Below, piece by piece: positions 1 through 7,560 of a DNA stretch of 12,196 nt. The DNA is taken from NCBI GenBank assembly GCA_028708195.1, contig JAQVZK010000031.1, positions 1 through 12,196 on the forward strand, in the 5' to 3' direction. Each line of letters opens with the position of its first letter. Position 1 is the first letter of the stretch. The notes beneath the pieces are model-generated. The model was not told the origin of the DNA, did not search any database, and saw only the letters and a program-made list of their open reading frames with translations. The stretch comes from Desulfovibrio sp. Lineage in GTDB: Bacteria; Desulfobacterota; Desulfovibrionia; Desulfovibrionales; Desulfovibrionaceae. A program made the translations under genes and the position numbers.

Positions 1-789
1 CTGGCCTCCAGCTACACTGTCGCCCGCATGATGGAACGCGACGACTTTGAAAAACGCTTTCACGAGCAGCGCCCCATCTCCATCCACGAATTTCTCTATC
101 CGCTCTGTCAGGGTTATGACTCCGTTGCGCTCAAAAGCGATGTGGAGATGGGCGGCACTGACCAGAAGTTCAACCTGCTGGTCGGGCGAACCCTTCAGGC
201 CCATTACGGCATTGAAAGTCAGTGCATTCTCACCATGCCCCTGCTTGAAGGCACAGACGGCGTGCGCAAGATGTCCAAGTCTTACGGCAACTATATCGGC
301 ATTGACGAAGCCCCCTCAGAGATATTCGGCAAGGTCATGGCCGTTTCGGACGATCTCATGTGGCGCTACTACGAACTGCTTTCCGCAAAAAGCCTCGAAG
401 ACATCGCCAGCCTGAAGCAAAGCGTCGCTGGCGGTGAAGTGCACCCCAAGGCTGCCAAGGAAGCCCTGGCCCACGAAATGGTCAGCCGCTACCACAGCTC
501 TAAAGACGCCGACGAAGCGCAGCAGGGCTTTAACGCGGTTTTTGCCGGCGGCGGCGTGCCGGATGACATGCCCGAACACCAGTGCCAAAGCGGCGAAGAC
601 AGCACCCCGCCTGTTTTTCTTGAGGCCGCGGGCCTGGTCAAAAGCCGTGGCGAAGCCAAGCGCCTCATGAAAGAAGGCGCGCTTGCCATCGACGGCCAGC
701 GCTGCGAAGACGCAGTAACCCCCCTGCCTGCAGGCGAATATGTGGTAAAGCTCGGTAAAAAACGGTTTTTAAAACTTATAGTGAAATAG
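1..789 (+). CDS. tyrS: Tyrosyl-tRNA synthetase, C-terminal part (5' truncated by window)
   Basis: Class I aminoacyl-tRNA synthetase that activates tyrosine with ATP and charges tRNA-Tyr in the cytoplasm. The frame is open from base 1 (first residues [11 protein letters not shown]), so the start and about 140 residues with the HIGH region lie outside the window. The 262 visible residues contain the MGGTDQKFN segment of the tyrosine/tRNA site, the class I signature KMSKS at visible residues 90-94, and a C-terminal S4-like RNA-binding domain from about residue 204 to the end. The KMSKS form places it with TyrZ-like enzymes rather than the KFGKT form of E. coli TyrS (family knowledge). It ends at TAG 787-789 and is followed within 25 bases by a strong terminator, so it is the last gene of its transcript. 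Product assignment is secure. Confidence 0.97.
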   Translation: MASSYTVARMMERDDFEKRFHEQRPISIHEFLYPLCQGYDSVALKSDVEMGGTDQKFNLLVGRTLQAHYGIESQCILTMPLLEGTDGVRKMSKSYGNYIGIDEAPSEIFGKVMAVSDDLMWRYYELLSAKSLEDIASLKQSVAGGEVHPKAAKEALAHEMVSRYHSSKDADEAQQGFNAVFAGGGVPDDMPEHQCQSGEDSTPPVFLEAAGLVKSRGEAKRLMKEGALAIDGQRCEDAVTPLPAGEYVVKLGKKRFLKLIVK

Positions 790-811
790 AGCTTTTTGAT
801 TTTTGCATTGC

Positions 812-870
812 GTTGTGGGGGAGGGAACCTTTTGTAAAAGGGGCTCCTCCCCCACAACATTTTTATTTTA
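812..870 (+). terminator. Rho-independent terminator of tyrS, nested hairpin
   Basis: Perfect 13-bp arms (812-824 and 846-858, GTTGTGGGGGAGG and its complement) enclose a second inverted repeat, CCTTTT/AAAAGG (828-841). A T-rich stretch follows (859-870). The T-rich side is on the plus strand only, so it terminates tyrS rather than the convergent racemase gene. Confidence 0.85.
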
Positions 871-989
871 CTTCAGTACGCACGGGGTTCTTCTGCCCCC
901 AAACGGGACCCCCTGCAAAGAAGCGGAATCTCCAGAGGCCGCGCCAAACGGATAAATCTGAAAAGCCCAGCGGGGTTGTCCGGGGAGTG

Positions 990-1036
990 CAGAGGGGGCC
1001 TCGGAGGGGCGGCAGCCCCTAACAGGCCCCCATCTG
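990..1036 (-). terminator. Two-tier stem-loop between tyrS and the racemase gene, possible terminator
   Basis: Outer arms GGGGGCCT (994-1001) and AGGCCCCC (1024-1031) are perfect. CAGA/TCTG (990-993, 1033-1036) extends them past one bulged base. Inside lies a 6-bp hairpin, AGGGGC/GCCCCT (1005-1020), with loop GGCA. It sits about 55-100 bases past the racemase stop on the minus strand. No T tract follows on either strand, so termination is only inferred from position; it could also be a dispersed palindromic repeat. The rest of 859-1089 holds no convincing gene. Confidence 0.4.
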
Positions 1037-1089
1037 CCCGCGCCGCAGACGGCCCAAACTAAAGCAAAGATAAATCCGCAGTGCGCGCA

Positions 1090-1779
1090 TCACGCGAGCG
1101 CCATCTCCGCCGCTGCGACAGCGTGCAACAGCGTTGTATCCAGCATGGGAACTTCAGAATCCTGCGGGCGCACAAGCAACCCGATCTCTGTGCAGCCGAG
1201 CACAATTCCCTGCGCGCCCTGCGCACGCAACCCGTCTATGACAGACAACATTTTTTGCCGCGAGGCATCCTCAATGCGCCCCAGGCACAGCTCCTGAAAA
1301 ATGATATCATTGATCATGGCCCTGTCTTTGGCGTCAGGAACGAGCACCTCAATGCCCCGCTGTTGCAACACGCCCTTGTAAAAATTTTCTTCCATTGTAT
1401 AGCGCGTGCCCAGCAGGGCCGCTTTGGTCATACCTCGGTGCAACAGTTCGTCGGCTGTGACTTCAGCCAGGTGCAACAAAGGAATACTCACGGCTGCCGC
1501 CACCTGTGGAGCTACCTTGTGCATGGTATTGGTGCAGATAAGCAAGAAATCCGCCCCGCCCCTTTCCAAACGTCGCGCGCCCTCGGCCAGAATGTCAGCG
1601 GCATCGTCCCAACGGCCTTTTGCCTGGCAGGCTTCAATGGCGGCAAAGTCCACACTGAACAGCAGACATTGTGCCGAATGGAGGCCGCCGAGCCGCTCTT
1701 TAACCACGCGGTTGATTATCTGATAATAGGAAACCGTGCTTTCCCAGCTCATGCCGCCCAGCAGGCCGATAGTTTTCAT
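1090..1779 (-). CDS. Aspartate/glutamate racemase family protein
   Basis: Predicted cytoplasmic PLP-independent amino acid racemase of the Asp/Glu racemase superfamily (RacD/YgeA-like), which interconverts L- and D-amino acids by a two-cysteine acid/base mechanism. The 229 residues match the usual length of about 230. Visible are the N-terminal IGLLGGMSWEST segment, the first catalytic-cysteine motif ICTNTMHK (Cys82) and the second, LGCTEIGLL (Cys196), so both catalytic cysteines are present. The start at 1779 is chosen because the protein begins with the family's MKTIGLLGGMS and an AGGAAG ribosome site lies 5 bases upstream. The open frame runs further, to 2622, only across the neighbouring gene. 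It diverges from the PFK-2-like gene with 99 bases between. Exact substrate (Asp, Glu, other) cannot be told from sequence. Confidence 0.92.
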   Translation of the reverse strand: MKTIGLLGGMSWESTVSYYQIINRVVKERLGGLHSAQCLLFSVDFAAIEACQAKGRWDDAADILAEGARRLERGGADFLLICTNTMHKVAPQVAAAVSIPLLHLAEVTADELLHRGMTKAALLGTRYTMEENFYKGVLQQRGIEVLVPDAKDRAMINDIIFQELCLGRIEDASRQKMLSVIDGLRAQGAQGIVLGCTEIGLLVRPQDSEVPMLDTTLLHAVAAAEMALA

Positions 1780-1837
1780 GCTTACTTCCTGGATGTTGTG
1801 GTGTGGTGCGACGCAGTGCGCCCGCATGCCTGCTTTT

Positions 1838-1867
1838 ATTCTGGGGTTTAATAGCTTACTTTGACAA
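1838..1867 (-). promoter_or_regulatory. Candidate promoter of the racemase gene in the divergent intergenic region
   Basis: On the minus strand TTGTCA (1867-1862) is separated by 18 bases from CAGAAT (1843-1838), about 60 bases before the racemase start. Matches to the sigma-70 consensus are 5/6 and 4/6. For the divergent gene a TTTAAT (1847-1852) could serve as -10 but has no good -35. By-eye call only. Confidence 0.25.
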
Positions 1868-1878
1868 GGGGAGACCAT

Positions 1879-3096
1879 ATGCAAAAACTTTATGTAGTCA
1901 TGATGGGGCTGCCTGCCCGGGGCAAATCCACGCTGGCCAGACGCATCCGCGACGGGCTTATTGCCGAGGGCATTCAGGCAAAGCTTTTCAACAACGGCGA
2001 CATGCGCCGGGCGCTGATGGGTGCGGAGTCCACCAACCCCGACTTTTACAATCCCTCCAATGCGGCGGGACGCGAAGCCCGTGAAATGATCTGCCGCCGC
2101 AATATGGATTTGGCCCGTGGCTGGCTGGCTGACGGCGGCGATGTGGCCATTCTGGACGCCACCAATGTCAGCCGTGCCCGCCGCCGCATGATTGAGAGCA
2201 CGCTGACAGACCACCCGGTTCTGTTTGTCGAATGCGTCAACGAGGACCAGCTCTTGCTCAATGCCTGCATCCGCCGCAAAACCACCTTGCCGGAATACGC
2301 GGCCTACAGCGAAGAAGAGGCCCTGCAAAGCTTCATGAAGCGCATAAGCTACTATGAAGCCATCTACGAATCGCTGGATGAAGAAAAATTCTGGCTCTGT
2401 GTGGACTCCACCGCCAACCGCATTCTGGCCGAGCGCCCCTGCGAAGGATCGCCCTTCTATCCCGCCATACGCGAAATTGTGGTCAGCGCATGGGTGCATT
2501 GCCTGTATCTCGTACGCCACGGACAAACAGAATTTAATGTACGGGGCCGTATTGGCGGCGACCCGCCCCTCACGGCCAAGGGGCGCGCCCAGGCCGAAGC
2601 CCTGGCTCAGCACATGCGCCATAAAGAAATCAACTGGGTTTTCACCTCAACACGATTGCGCTCGCACGAAACAGCCGCCCCGCTGCTGGTCGAGCGCCCA
2701 GGGGCCCACATTATGGCCTTTAAAGAATTTAACGAGATTTGGGCCGGAGACTGCGAGGGTATGCTCTATAGCGAAATACGCGAAAAGAGGCCTGAGGTCA
2801 CCGCCGGGCGCAATGCCAACAAATTCGCCTATCCCTATCCCAATGGAGAAAGCTACGCACTTTTGGGCGAGCGCGTGCGGCGCGGCTTACGCCGGGCCCT
2901 GTTTCTCGCTGGCGACACCCCCCTGGTCATTGTGGGGCACCAGGCCATCAACCGCGTATTGCTGTCACTTTTTTTGCGGCAACGCACCGAAGATGTGCCC
3001 TATATCTATATTCCCCAAAACCAGTACTATCACATCAGCCTGACGCCGCGCCGCAAGGTCTTTGAACGCATCGCCTATCAGAACACCCCTTGCTGA
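1879..3096 (+). CDS. Bifunctional 6-phosphofructo-2-kinase/fructose-2,6-bisphosphatase-like protein
   Basis: Two-domain cytoplasmic protein of 405 residues. The N-terminal kinase half (about 1-200) has the P-loop GLPARGKS (10-17), NNGDMRR (38-44), the Walker B-like LDATNVSRARRR (92-103) and the SFMKRISYYEAIYESLD stretch, each lining up with the animal PFKFB kinase. The C-terminal histidine-phosphatase half (about 207-395) has LVRHGQTEFNVRGRIGGD with catalytic His214, FNEIWAGDCEGM with Glu286, YPNGESY, and VGHQAINR with His354, the FBPase-2 triad. By homology it would make fructose 2,6-bisphosphate from fructose 6-phosphate plus ATP and hydrolyse it again. The N- and C-terminal regulatory extensions of mammalian isoforms are absent. 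ATG 1879 is preferred over TTG 1861 because AAGGGGAG (1866-1873) is its ribosome site. Kinase activity is not proven; another nucleotide-dependent sugar kinase is possible. Confidence 0.88.
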   Translation: MQKLYVVMMGLPARGKSTLARRIRDGLIAEGIQAKLFNNGDMRRALMGAESTNPDFYNPSNAAGREAREMICRRNMDLARGWLADGGDVAILDATNVSRARRRMIESTLTDHPVLFVECVNEDQLLLNACIRRKTTLPEYAAYSEEEALQSFMKRISYYEAIYESLDEEKFWLCVDSTANRILAERPCEGSPFYPAIREIVVSAWVHCLYLVRHGQTEFNVRGRIGGDPPLTAKGRAQAEALAQHMRHKEINWVFTSTRLRSHETAAPLLVERPGAHIMAFKEFNEIWAGDCEGMLYSEIREKRPEVTAGRNANKFAYPYPNGESYALLGERVRRGLRRALFLAGDTPLVIVGHQAINRVLLSLFLRQRTEDVPYIYIPQNQYYHISLTPRRKVFERIAYQNTPC

Positions 3097-3317
3097 AAAC
3101 GATATCTCCCGGCAGCCTGCGGCAGCACGATGGCGCGCGTACAAACTAACTGCGGGTACTAACGCTTTTACGGCCTCGCAGAACACTGTGGCGCTGCGCA
3201 TGCCGCACCCGCAAAGGCTGCATGACCTTGAGGGGTCGTTGACGGCTGCCCGGGCAAACGTCCACAAAAACCATGCTCATACATTGCGCTGTTACGCGCC
3301 GCAGTGAGCCTTGTAAA

Positions 3318-3331
3318 ACATGAAATCATGT
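3318..3331. promoter_or_regulatory. 14-bp inverted repeat, possible operator
   Basis: ACATGA-AA-TCATGT has perfect 6-bp arms and lies about 60 bases upstream of the predicted -35 of the chemotaxis gene, in an AT-rich stretch. A dimeric regulator site is plausible from symmetry and position alone. Confidence 0.3.
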
Positions 3332-3389
3332 ATTCTGAAACATAAAATCGTCAAAAGATATTATGGAATCACCGAATACCCTTAACAAA

Positions 3390-3418
3390 CTGCCATAGTT
3401 GCCGTTAGGATTTATAAT
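3390..3418 (+). promoter_or_regulatory. Sigma-70-type promoter of the chemotaxis gene
   Basis: CTGCCA (3390-3395, 4/6), a 17-base spacer, then a perfect TATAAT (3413-3418). The predicted start near 3425 gives a 5' UTR of about 50 bases. The ribosome site GAGGT (3463-3467) lies 6 bases before ATG 3474. A housekeeping-type promoter rather than a FliA-type one is suggested. Confidence 0.55.
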
Positions 3419-3473
3419 TCATACGAATACATTTTACGGTCTGGCACTGACGTACAAATATTGAGGTAATATA

Positions 3474-5234
3474 ATGAAATTGCAGACAAAACTTCTGATG
3501 GGATTTCTTTTCTGCGCGTGTCTTACTCTGCTGACAGGTCTTTTTGCCAGCAACAGGCTGAACCACTTGGCCGAGGCTGACAATTTTTTGTATAAGAATG
3601 CCACCATGCCTATGGAAGACCTGCTGAAAATGACAGAAGGCTTTCAGCGCATCAGGATGAACTTGCTCGACTTTGTTACTTCTGACGCGCAGTCCATGCG
3701 TGAGCGCTCCAGAAACCTCATCAAGCAACTCCGCACCACCATTGACGCCAGCAGCGCAAAGGTAGAAGCCACCCTGATGTCCGAACACGGCCGAAGCGTT
3801 TATGAAGAATACAAAAACCGCCGGCAGCAGTTCAGGATTGCAACGGACGAGATTATGGCCATGTCTGATGCCGGAAAACGCAGCGAGGCTTACGAGTACT
3901 TGAGCGTCAAAGGCAGAGAAATCGCCACCGCCTACCAGCAGGCCATTCATAATCTGGAGGCTTCCAAGATCGAACAAGGCAAACTCTTGTCCGACAGTAA
4001 CACCCAGTTGGCCAATACGGCCAGCAAGCTCCTGTATGCGGCTCTGGGCTTGAGCATTCTGCTTTCCATCACCATGGGCATCTTGCTCACCCGCAATGTC
4101 ATGCGGCAGCTTGGTGAAGACCCCGGCTACCTTGCCGAAGTTGCGGGTGAAATCGCGAGCGGCAACCTCAATGTGGCCTTCAGGCAGCAAAAAACAGCCG
4201 GTGGCGTGTACCATGTGATGCAAAACATGGTCGGCACCATGAAAGAAAAAATCGCCGAAGCCGACGAAAAAAGCGCTGAAGCGGCCCGTCAGGCCGAGCA
4301 GGCCAACATTGCCACCCAAGAAGCGAACACCGCCAAGGCCGCTGCAGAGCGTGCCAGGGCCGAGGGAATGATGCAGGCCGCCCAACAGCTTGAAGAAGTG
4401 GTGGATATCATGACCTCTGCATCTGAAGAACTTTCGGCGCAGATCGAACAGTCCAGTCGCGGTGCCGATGAGCAGTCTCATCGCGTCAGCGAAACGGCAA
4501 CCGCCATGGAAGAAATGAACGCCACCGTGCGTGAAGTTGCCAGCAACGCCGGGCACGCATCAGAAATGTCGGAGCAAGCCCATCAGCAGGCCCAGCAAGG
4601 TGCCAACGTTGTGGCCCGCGTGGTGCAGGGCATTGACGGTGTGTCGAAACAAAGCATGAAAATCAAGCAGGATATGGACACTCTAAGTCAACAGGCCGAA
4701 GGCATTGGCCAAATCATGAGCGTCATTTCAGACATCGCTGACCAGACCAACCTGCTGGCCCTCAATGCCGCCATTGAAGCTGCCCGCGCCGGTGATGCCG
4801 GACGGGGCTTTGCCGTGGTGGCAGACGAAGTGCGCAAACTGGCCGAAAAAACAATGACAGCCACCCACGAAGTGGGCCAGGTCATCAGTGGCATTCAGGA
4901 AGGAACCCGCAAAAGCGTGGATGGGGTGGATGCCTCCATCAATACCATTCAGGATGCCATCACCCTCGCCAACCAGTCGGGCGAAACCCTGCATGCCATC
5001 GTGACTCTGGTAAACCAGACCAACGATCAGATGCGCTCCATTGCCACGGCCAGCGAAGAACAGTCCGCCGCCAGCGAAGAGATCAACCGGTCTGTGGAGC
5101 AGGTGGCCACCATATCCAACCAGACGGCCTCAGCTATGGGGCAGGCTGCCCAGGCCACGGCCGAACTGGCGCGCCAGTCACAGGTTTTGCAGCGCCTTAT
5201 CAATGATATGAAGGCAGAAGGCAGCAAGGTTTAA
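3474..5234 (+). CDS. Methyl-accepting chemotaxis protein (transmembrane, 4HB-HAMP-MCP signal)
   Basis: Inner-membrane chemoreceptor of 586 residues that relays ligand binding to the CheA/CheW kinase array. Order: short cytoplasmic start, TM1 about 8-25, periplasmic helical domain about 26-185 (four-helix-bundle type by length and helical character), TM2 about 187-206, HAMP about 207-260, then a long coiled-coil signalling domain. The conserved hairpin tip is visible at about 418-456 ([19 protein letters not shown], then [17 protein letters not shown]). Glu/Gln-rich helices on either side carry probable methylation sites. The receptor does not end with an NWETF-type CheR/CheB tether. It has its own promoter and terminator, so it is monocistronic. 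The ligand cannot be inferred. Confidence 0.97.
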   Translation: MKLQTKLLMGFLFCACLTLLTGLFASNRLNHLAEADNFLYKNATMPMEDLLKMTEGFQRIRMNLLDFVTSDAQSMRERSRNLIKQLRTTIDASSAKVEATLMSEHGRSVYEEYKNRRQQFRIATDEIMAMSDAGKRSEAYEYLSVKGREIATAYQQAIHNLEASKIEQGKLLSDSNTQLANTASKLLYAALGLSILLSITMGILLTRNVMRQLGEDPGYLAEVAGEIASGNLNVAFRQQKTAGGVYHVMQNMVGTMKEKIAEADEKSAEAARQAEQANIATQEANTAKAAAERARAEGMMQAAQQLEEVVDIMTSASEELSAQIEQSSRGADEQSHRVSETATAMEEMNATVREVASNAGHASEMSEQAHQQAQQGANVVARVVQGIDGVSKQSMKIKQDMDTLSQQAEGIGQIMSVISDIADQTNLLALNAAIEAARAGDAGRGFAVVADEVRKLAEKTMTATHEVGQVISGIQEGTRKSVDGVDASINTIQDAITLANQSGETLHAIVTLVNQTNDQMRSIATASEEQSAASEEINRSVEQVATISNQTASAMGQAAQATAELARQSQVLQRLINDMKAEGSKV

Positions 5235-5317
5235 GGCAAAGGCAGACGTGCCTTGACCGGCAGGCAGGCGCTTCAAGCTTAAAATACGCTAAAAACTCTG
5301 CCCAGTGACAACTCAGC

Positions 5318-5354
5318 GGCCCCGCGCACGGACAACGTGCGCGGGGCCTTTTTT
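5318..5354 (+). terminator. Rho-independent terminator of the chemotaxis gene
   Basis: Perfect 13-bp GC-rich stem (5318-5330 with 5336-5348), loop GACAA, followed directly by six T (5349-5354). It also lies between this gene and the convergent ilvN end, but the T tract favours the plus strand. Confidence 0.93.
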
Positions 5355-5372
5355 ACATCGTCCCCAGCTTTT

Positions 5373-5669
5373 TCAGCACTCAAGGCACCCGGCCAACCGG
5401 CTGAAGATGGCAGGTTCCGCCTGCCCCACCCGCACATCCAGCACATCGTGCAGCTTGCGCACCTGTTTGACAATCTGGTCCATACGGCCGTCGTCCTTGA
5501 CCACCAGCCACATGCGGCAGGTTTCTCCGCCAGCTTCCGGGGTGACCAAAATCCCTTCAAGGTTGTAGGCACGCCCGGCAAACAGACCGCAGATGTGCGA
5601 CATGACGCCAGGATGATTGTTAACACTCAGGCGCAACATGGTAAGCGCGCTTTTGATGGAACTGCTCAT
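5373..5669 (-). CDS. ilvN: Acetohydroxyacid synthase small (regulatory) subunit, AHAS I type
   Basis: Regulatory subunit of acetohydroxyacid synthase, the first common enzyme of Val/Leu/Ile synthesis. It binds branched-chain amino acid, normally valine, and transmits feedback inhibition to IlvB. The 98 residues are essentially one ACT domain: LRLSVNNHPGVMSHICGLFAGRAYNLEGI at about 12-40, then the GGETCRMWLVV strand. Its length equals E. coli IlvN (96) and is far shorter than the roughly 160-residue IlvH form, so it lacks the extra C-terminal domain. The start ATG overlaps the ilvB stop (ATGA, 5666-5669), indicating translational coupling. A GAGGGGGG ribosome site lies just upstream inside ilvB. 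It ends with TGA at 5373-5375. No own terminator was seen on the minus strand. Confidence 0.96.
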   Translation of the reverse strand: MSSSIKSALTMLRLSVNNHPGVMSHICGLFAGRAYNLEGILVTPEAGGETCRMWLVVKDDGRMDQIVKQVRKLHDVLDVRVGQAEPAIFSRLAGCLEC

Positions 5670-7342
5670 AACGAACCCCCCTCGATCATTTGGCTGTTGG
5701 CCGCACCGGGCGGCACCATTGGAAAAACCTTGTCCTCTGCGCGCACCTGCACTTCAACGAGGCAAGGGCCGGGCTGGTGCAGCATTTGTTTAAGCACCCG
5801 GCGCGGGTCTTTTTCTGTATTGAGCCTGACCGCAGGCAGGCCAAACCCCTTGGCGATGCGCACAAAGTCGGTGCGGGTGGTGTAGGCAGAACAGGTGATC
5901 CGCCCGCCAAAAAAAAGATCCTGCTGTTGCTGCACAAGTCCCAACCCATTGTTGTTACACAGAATGATTTTTACATTGGCCCCGGTTTCAGCGGCGGTTG
6001 CCATCTCCTGAATATTCATGAGCAGGCTGCCGTCACCGGTAAAGCAAACAGCCGTGCCGCCGCGCAATTCCAGCGCCGCGCCGATGGCTGCGGGCAGGCC
6101 AAAACCCATTGTGCCCAACCCGCCGGAGGTCAGCCACTGACGCGGTCTGCTCATGGGGTAGGCCTGGGCCACGCGCATCTGGTGCTGGCCCACATCTGTG
6201 GCAATAACAGCCTTGTCGGTCACCATATCCGCCACGTGGCGGATGATGCCGTAGGGTGAAAGAATGTCTTTTTCACGGTCAAAGCGCAGCCCGTACGCGC
6301 TCTTGCACGCGGCTACGCGCCCAAGCCAGGCTTCACGCCTGCGCGGCTGCACCAGGGGCAGCAGTGCACGCAGGGCTTCGGTGGCGTCTGCCGTCAGGCC
6401 CACCTGGGGCATGCGCAGTTTGCCCACCTCGGTGGCGTCGATATCAATATGGATAAGCCCGCTCGTGGGACAAAAACTGTCCAGCCGCCCGGTGGCCCTG
6501 TCGCCCAGGCGTGCGCCCACCACCACAAGCACGTCGCATTCTTCCACCAGCATGTTTGACGCGCGCGCGCCGTGCATGCCCAGCATGCCCACGGCAAGCT
6601 CGTGCCCATGGGGCACAACGCCAAGCCCCTGCAGGGACATGACAGCCGGAATATGCTGCTGCTCCATAAATTCCAGCACGGCTGCGGCGGCGTGTGGCGA
6701 CGAGGTGCCGCCGCCAAGCAGCAGCAGGGGCCGCTCGGCCGTATTCAGAAGTTCTGCCGCTCTGGCCAGTGAGACGTTGTCGGGCACTGGCATGGACGTG
6801 GCCCTGGCTGGCTCGGGCAGGCAGTCCACCTCGGTGGCGGCCACCTGCACGTCACGAGGAATATCCACCAGCACCGGGCCGGGGCGGTCGCTCACTGCGA
6901 TGGAAAAAGCCTCGGTAATAACCCTTGGCAATTCTTCGGGGGAGCGCACAAGAAAATTGTGTTTGGTGGCCGGGATGGACATGCCGTAGATATCCACCTC
7001 TTGAAAAGCGTCGGTGCCAATCATGCTTCGCGGCACTTGCCCGGTGATGCAGACTAGGGGGACAGAATCCATACGGGCGTCGGCCAGAGCCGTAAGCGTG
7101 TTGGTAGCGCCCGGCCCGGAGGTGGCAAAGAGCACGCCGGGGCGGCCAGAAACACGGGCCATGCCCTGAGCAATGAAGCCCGCTCCCTGCTCATGCCGTG
7201 CCAGAACGTGCCGGATTTTATCACGGCGCCCCAAGGCGTCATACAAAGGCAGGTTAAAACCGCCGGGAATACCGGCAAGACAGGTAACGCCCTGATTTTC
7301 AAGCAGGCGGATGGTTAATTCGGCTCCAGAAAGACGTAACAT
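5666..7342 (-). CDS. ilvB: Acetohydroxyacid synthase large (catalytic) subunit, AHAS I type
   Basis: ThDP- and FAD-dependent cytoplasmic enzyme condensing pyruvate with pyruvate or 2-oxobutyrate to acetolactate or acetohydroxybutyrate. From ATG 7342 it is 558 residues, normal for the family. Visible are the catalytic glutamate in RHEQGAG (Glu51), FATSGPGATNTLTALADARM, QVPRSMIGTDAFQEVD, and the ThDP motif from GDGS (436-439) to NNN (463-465). The C-terminus, with KVFPMVPPGAAN, closely resembles E. coli IlvB. The site of the plant herbicide-contact Trp reads Gln (GLVQQQQD), as in AHAS I. Start is ambiguous: AAGGAG lies 4 bases before GTG 7348 and 10 before ATG 7342; I prefer ATG. Transcription is probably gated by the attenuator upstream. 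Confidence 0.97.
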   Translation of the reverse strand: MLRLSGAELTIRLLENQGVTCLAGIPGGFNLPLYDALGRRDKIRHVLARHEQGAGFIAQGMARVSGRPGVLFATSGPGATNTLTALADARMDSVPLVCITGQVPRSMIGTDAFQEVDIYGMSIPATKHNFLVRSPEELPRVITEAFSIAVSDRPGPVLVDIPRDVQVAATEVDCLPEPARATSMPVPDNVSLARAAELLNTAERPLLLLGGGTSSPHAAAAVLEFMEQQHIPAVMSLQGLGVVPHGHELAVGMLGMHGARASNMLVEECDVLVVVGARLGDRATGRLDSFCPTSGLIHIDIDATEVGKLRMPQVGLTADATEALRALLPLVQPRRREAWLGRVAACKSAYGLRFDREKDILSPYGIIRHVADMVTDKAVIATDVGQHQMRVAQAYPMSRPRQWLTSGGLGTMGFGLPAAIGAALELRGGTAVCFTGDGSLLMNIQEMATAAETGANVKIILCNNNGLGLVQQQQDLFFGGRITCSAYTTRTDFVRIAKGFGLPAVRLNTEKDPRRVLKQMLHQPGPCLVEVQVRAEDKVFPMVPPGAANSQMIEGGSL

Positions 7343-7395
7343 CGCCACAAGGCTCCTTTTGCGTTGGCTGGGGCGAGCTTGCGGTTTTTGAGTAT

Positions 7396-7428
7396 AAAAA
7401 AACCCCGCCAGCTCGCGCCGGCGGGGTT
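7396..7428 (-). terminator. Intrinsic terminator between the leader ORF and ilvB (attenuator)
   Basis: On the minus strand, perfect 9-bp arms AACCCCGCC/GGCGGGGTT (7401-7409, 7420-7428) with a 10-base loop are followed by seven T (7402-7396). It lies 26 bases after the leader stop codon and about 55 bases before the ilvB start. A functional terminator inside the 5' leader of a biosynthetic gene implies conditional readthrough. I could not identify a convincing antiterminator by eye; GCCTA/TAGGC (7488-7492 with 7464-7468) is a possible earlier hairpin. Confidence 0.85.
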
Positions 7429-7454
7429 CAGATATGTCTTTTATTCTTCCCTGC

Positions 7455-7550
7455 TTATGACGCGCCTAAAGATCGGTCCCGTACTACTAGGCCGACCATA
7501 ACGAGGCAAATCATGCCGCTGAAGAAGAAAGAAGTGTCGTACATTGTCAT
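7455..7550 (-). CDS. ilvBN leader peptide (31 aa, branched-chain codon rich)
   Basis: Short ORF on the minus strand, not previously listed, of 31 codons from ATG 7550 to TAA 7457-7455. Residues 14-23 read ICLVMVGLVV, six of ten being Ile, Leu or Val, with one more Leu at 28. Codons in the cluster include CTA, GTA, GTA and later TTA, which look rare for this GC-rich DNA. The ORF is followed after 26 bases by an intrinsic terminator and then ilvB, the arrangement of amino-acid attenuators such as IvbL/IlvL. Inferred role: ribosome stalling at the Leu-Val-Val codons when charged tRNA is scarce lets polymerase reach ilvB. No Shine-Dalgarno sequence is visible before the ATG. Because the hydrophobic run could also be a short membrane helix, a small membrane protein is the main alternative. 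Confidence 0.72.
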   Translation of the reverse strand: MTMYDTSFFFSGMICLVMVGLVVRDRSLGAS

Positions 7551-7560
7551 ACCGTTTTTA

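Larger units (their letters stand above)
3097..3473 (+). other. 377-bp intergenic region before the chemotaxis gene
   Basis: I see no gene here. Open frames across it have no recognisable family and no ribosome site. No clear intrinsic terminator follows the kinase/phosphatase gene. The right end turns AT-rich and holds an inverted repeat (3318-3331) and a promoter (3390-3418), listed separately. Confidence 0.6.

Noticed and set aside
813..1022. 69-codon plus-strand frame after tyrS
   Set aside because: It begins inside the terminator hairpin and runs through palindromes, with no ribosome site or recognisable motif.
1780..2622. Long N-terminal extension of the racemase frame
   Set aside because: The extension lies antisense to the PFK-2-like gene. 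The family start MKTIGLLGG with a good ribosome site is at 1779.
3062..3307. 81-codon plus-strand frame after the kinase/phosphatase gene
   Set aside because: No ribosome site and no family resemblance; it starts inside the upstream gene.
3442..3456. TGGCAC with partial sigma-54 -24/-12 look before the chemotaxis gene
   Set aside because: The -12 GC is missing at the required spacing (CA instead), while a good sigma-70 promoter is present upstream.
3405..4556. 383-codon minus-strand frame opposite the chemotaxis gene
   Set aside because: It is a complement-strand shadow of a clearly recognised MCP and has no ribosome site.
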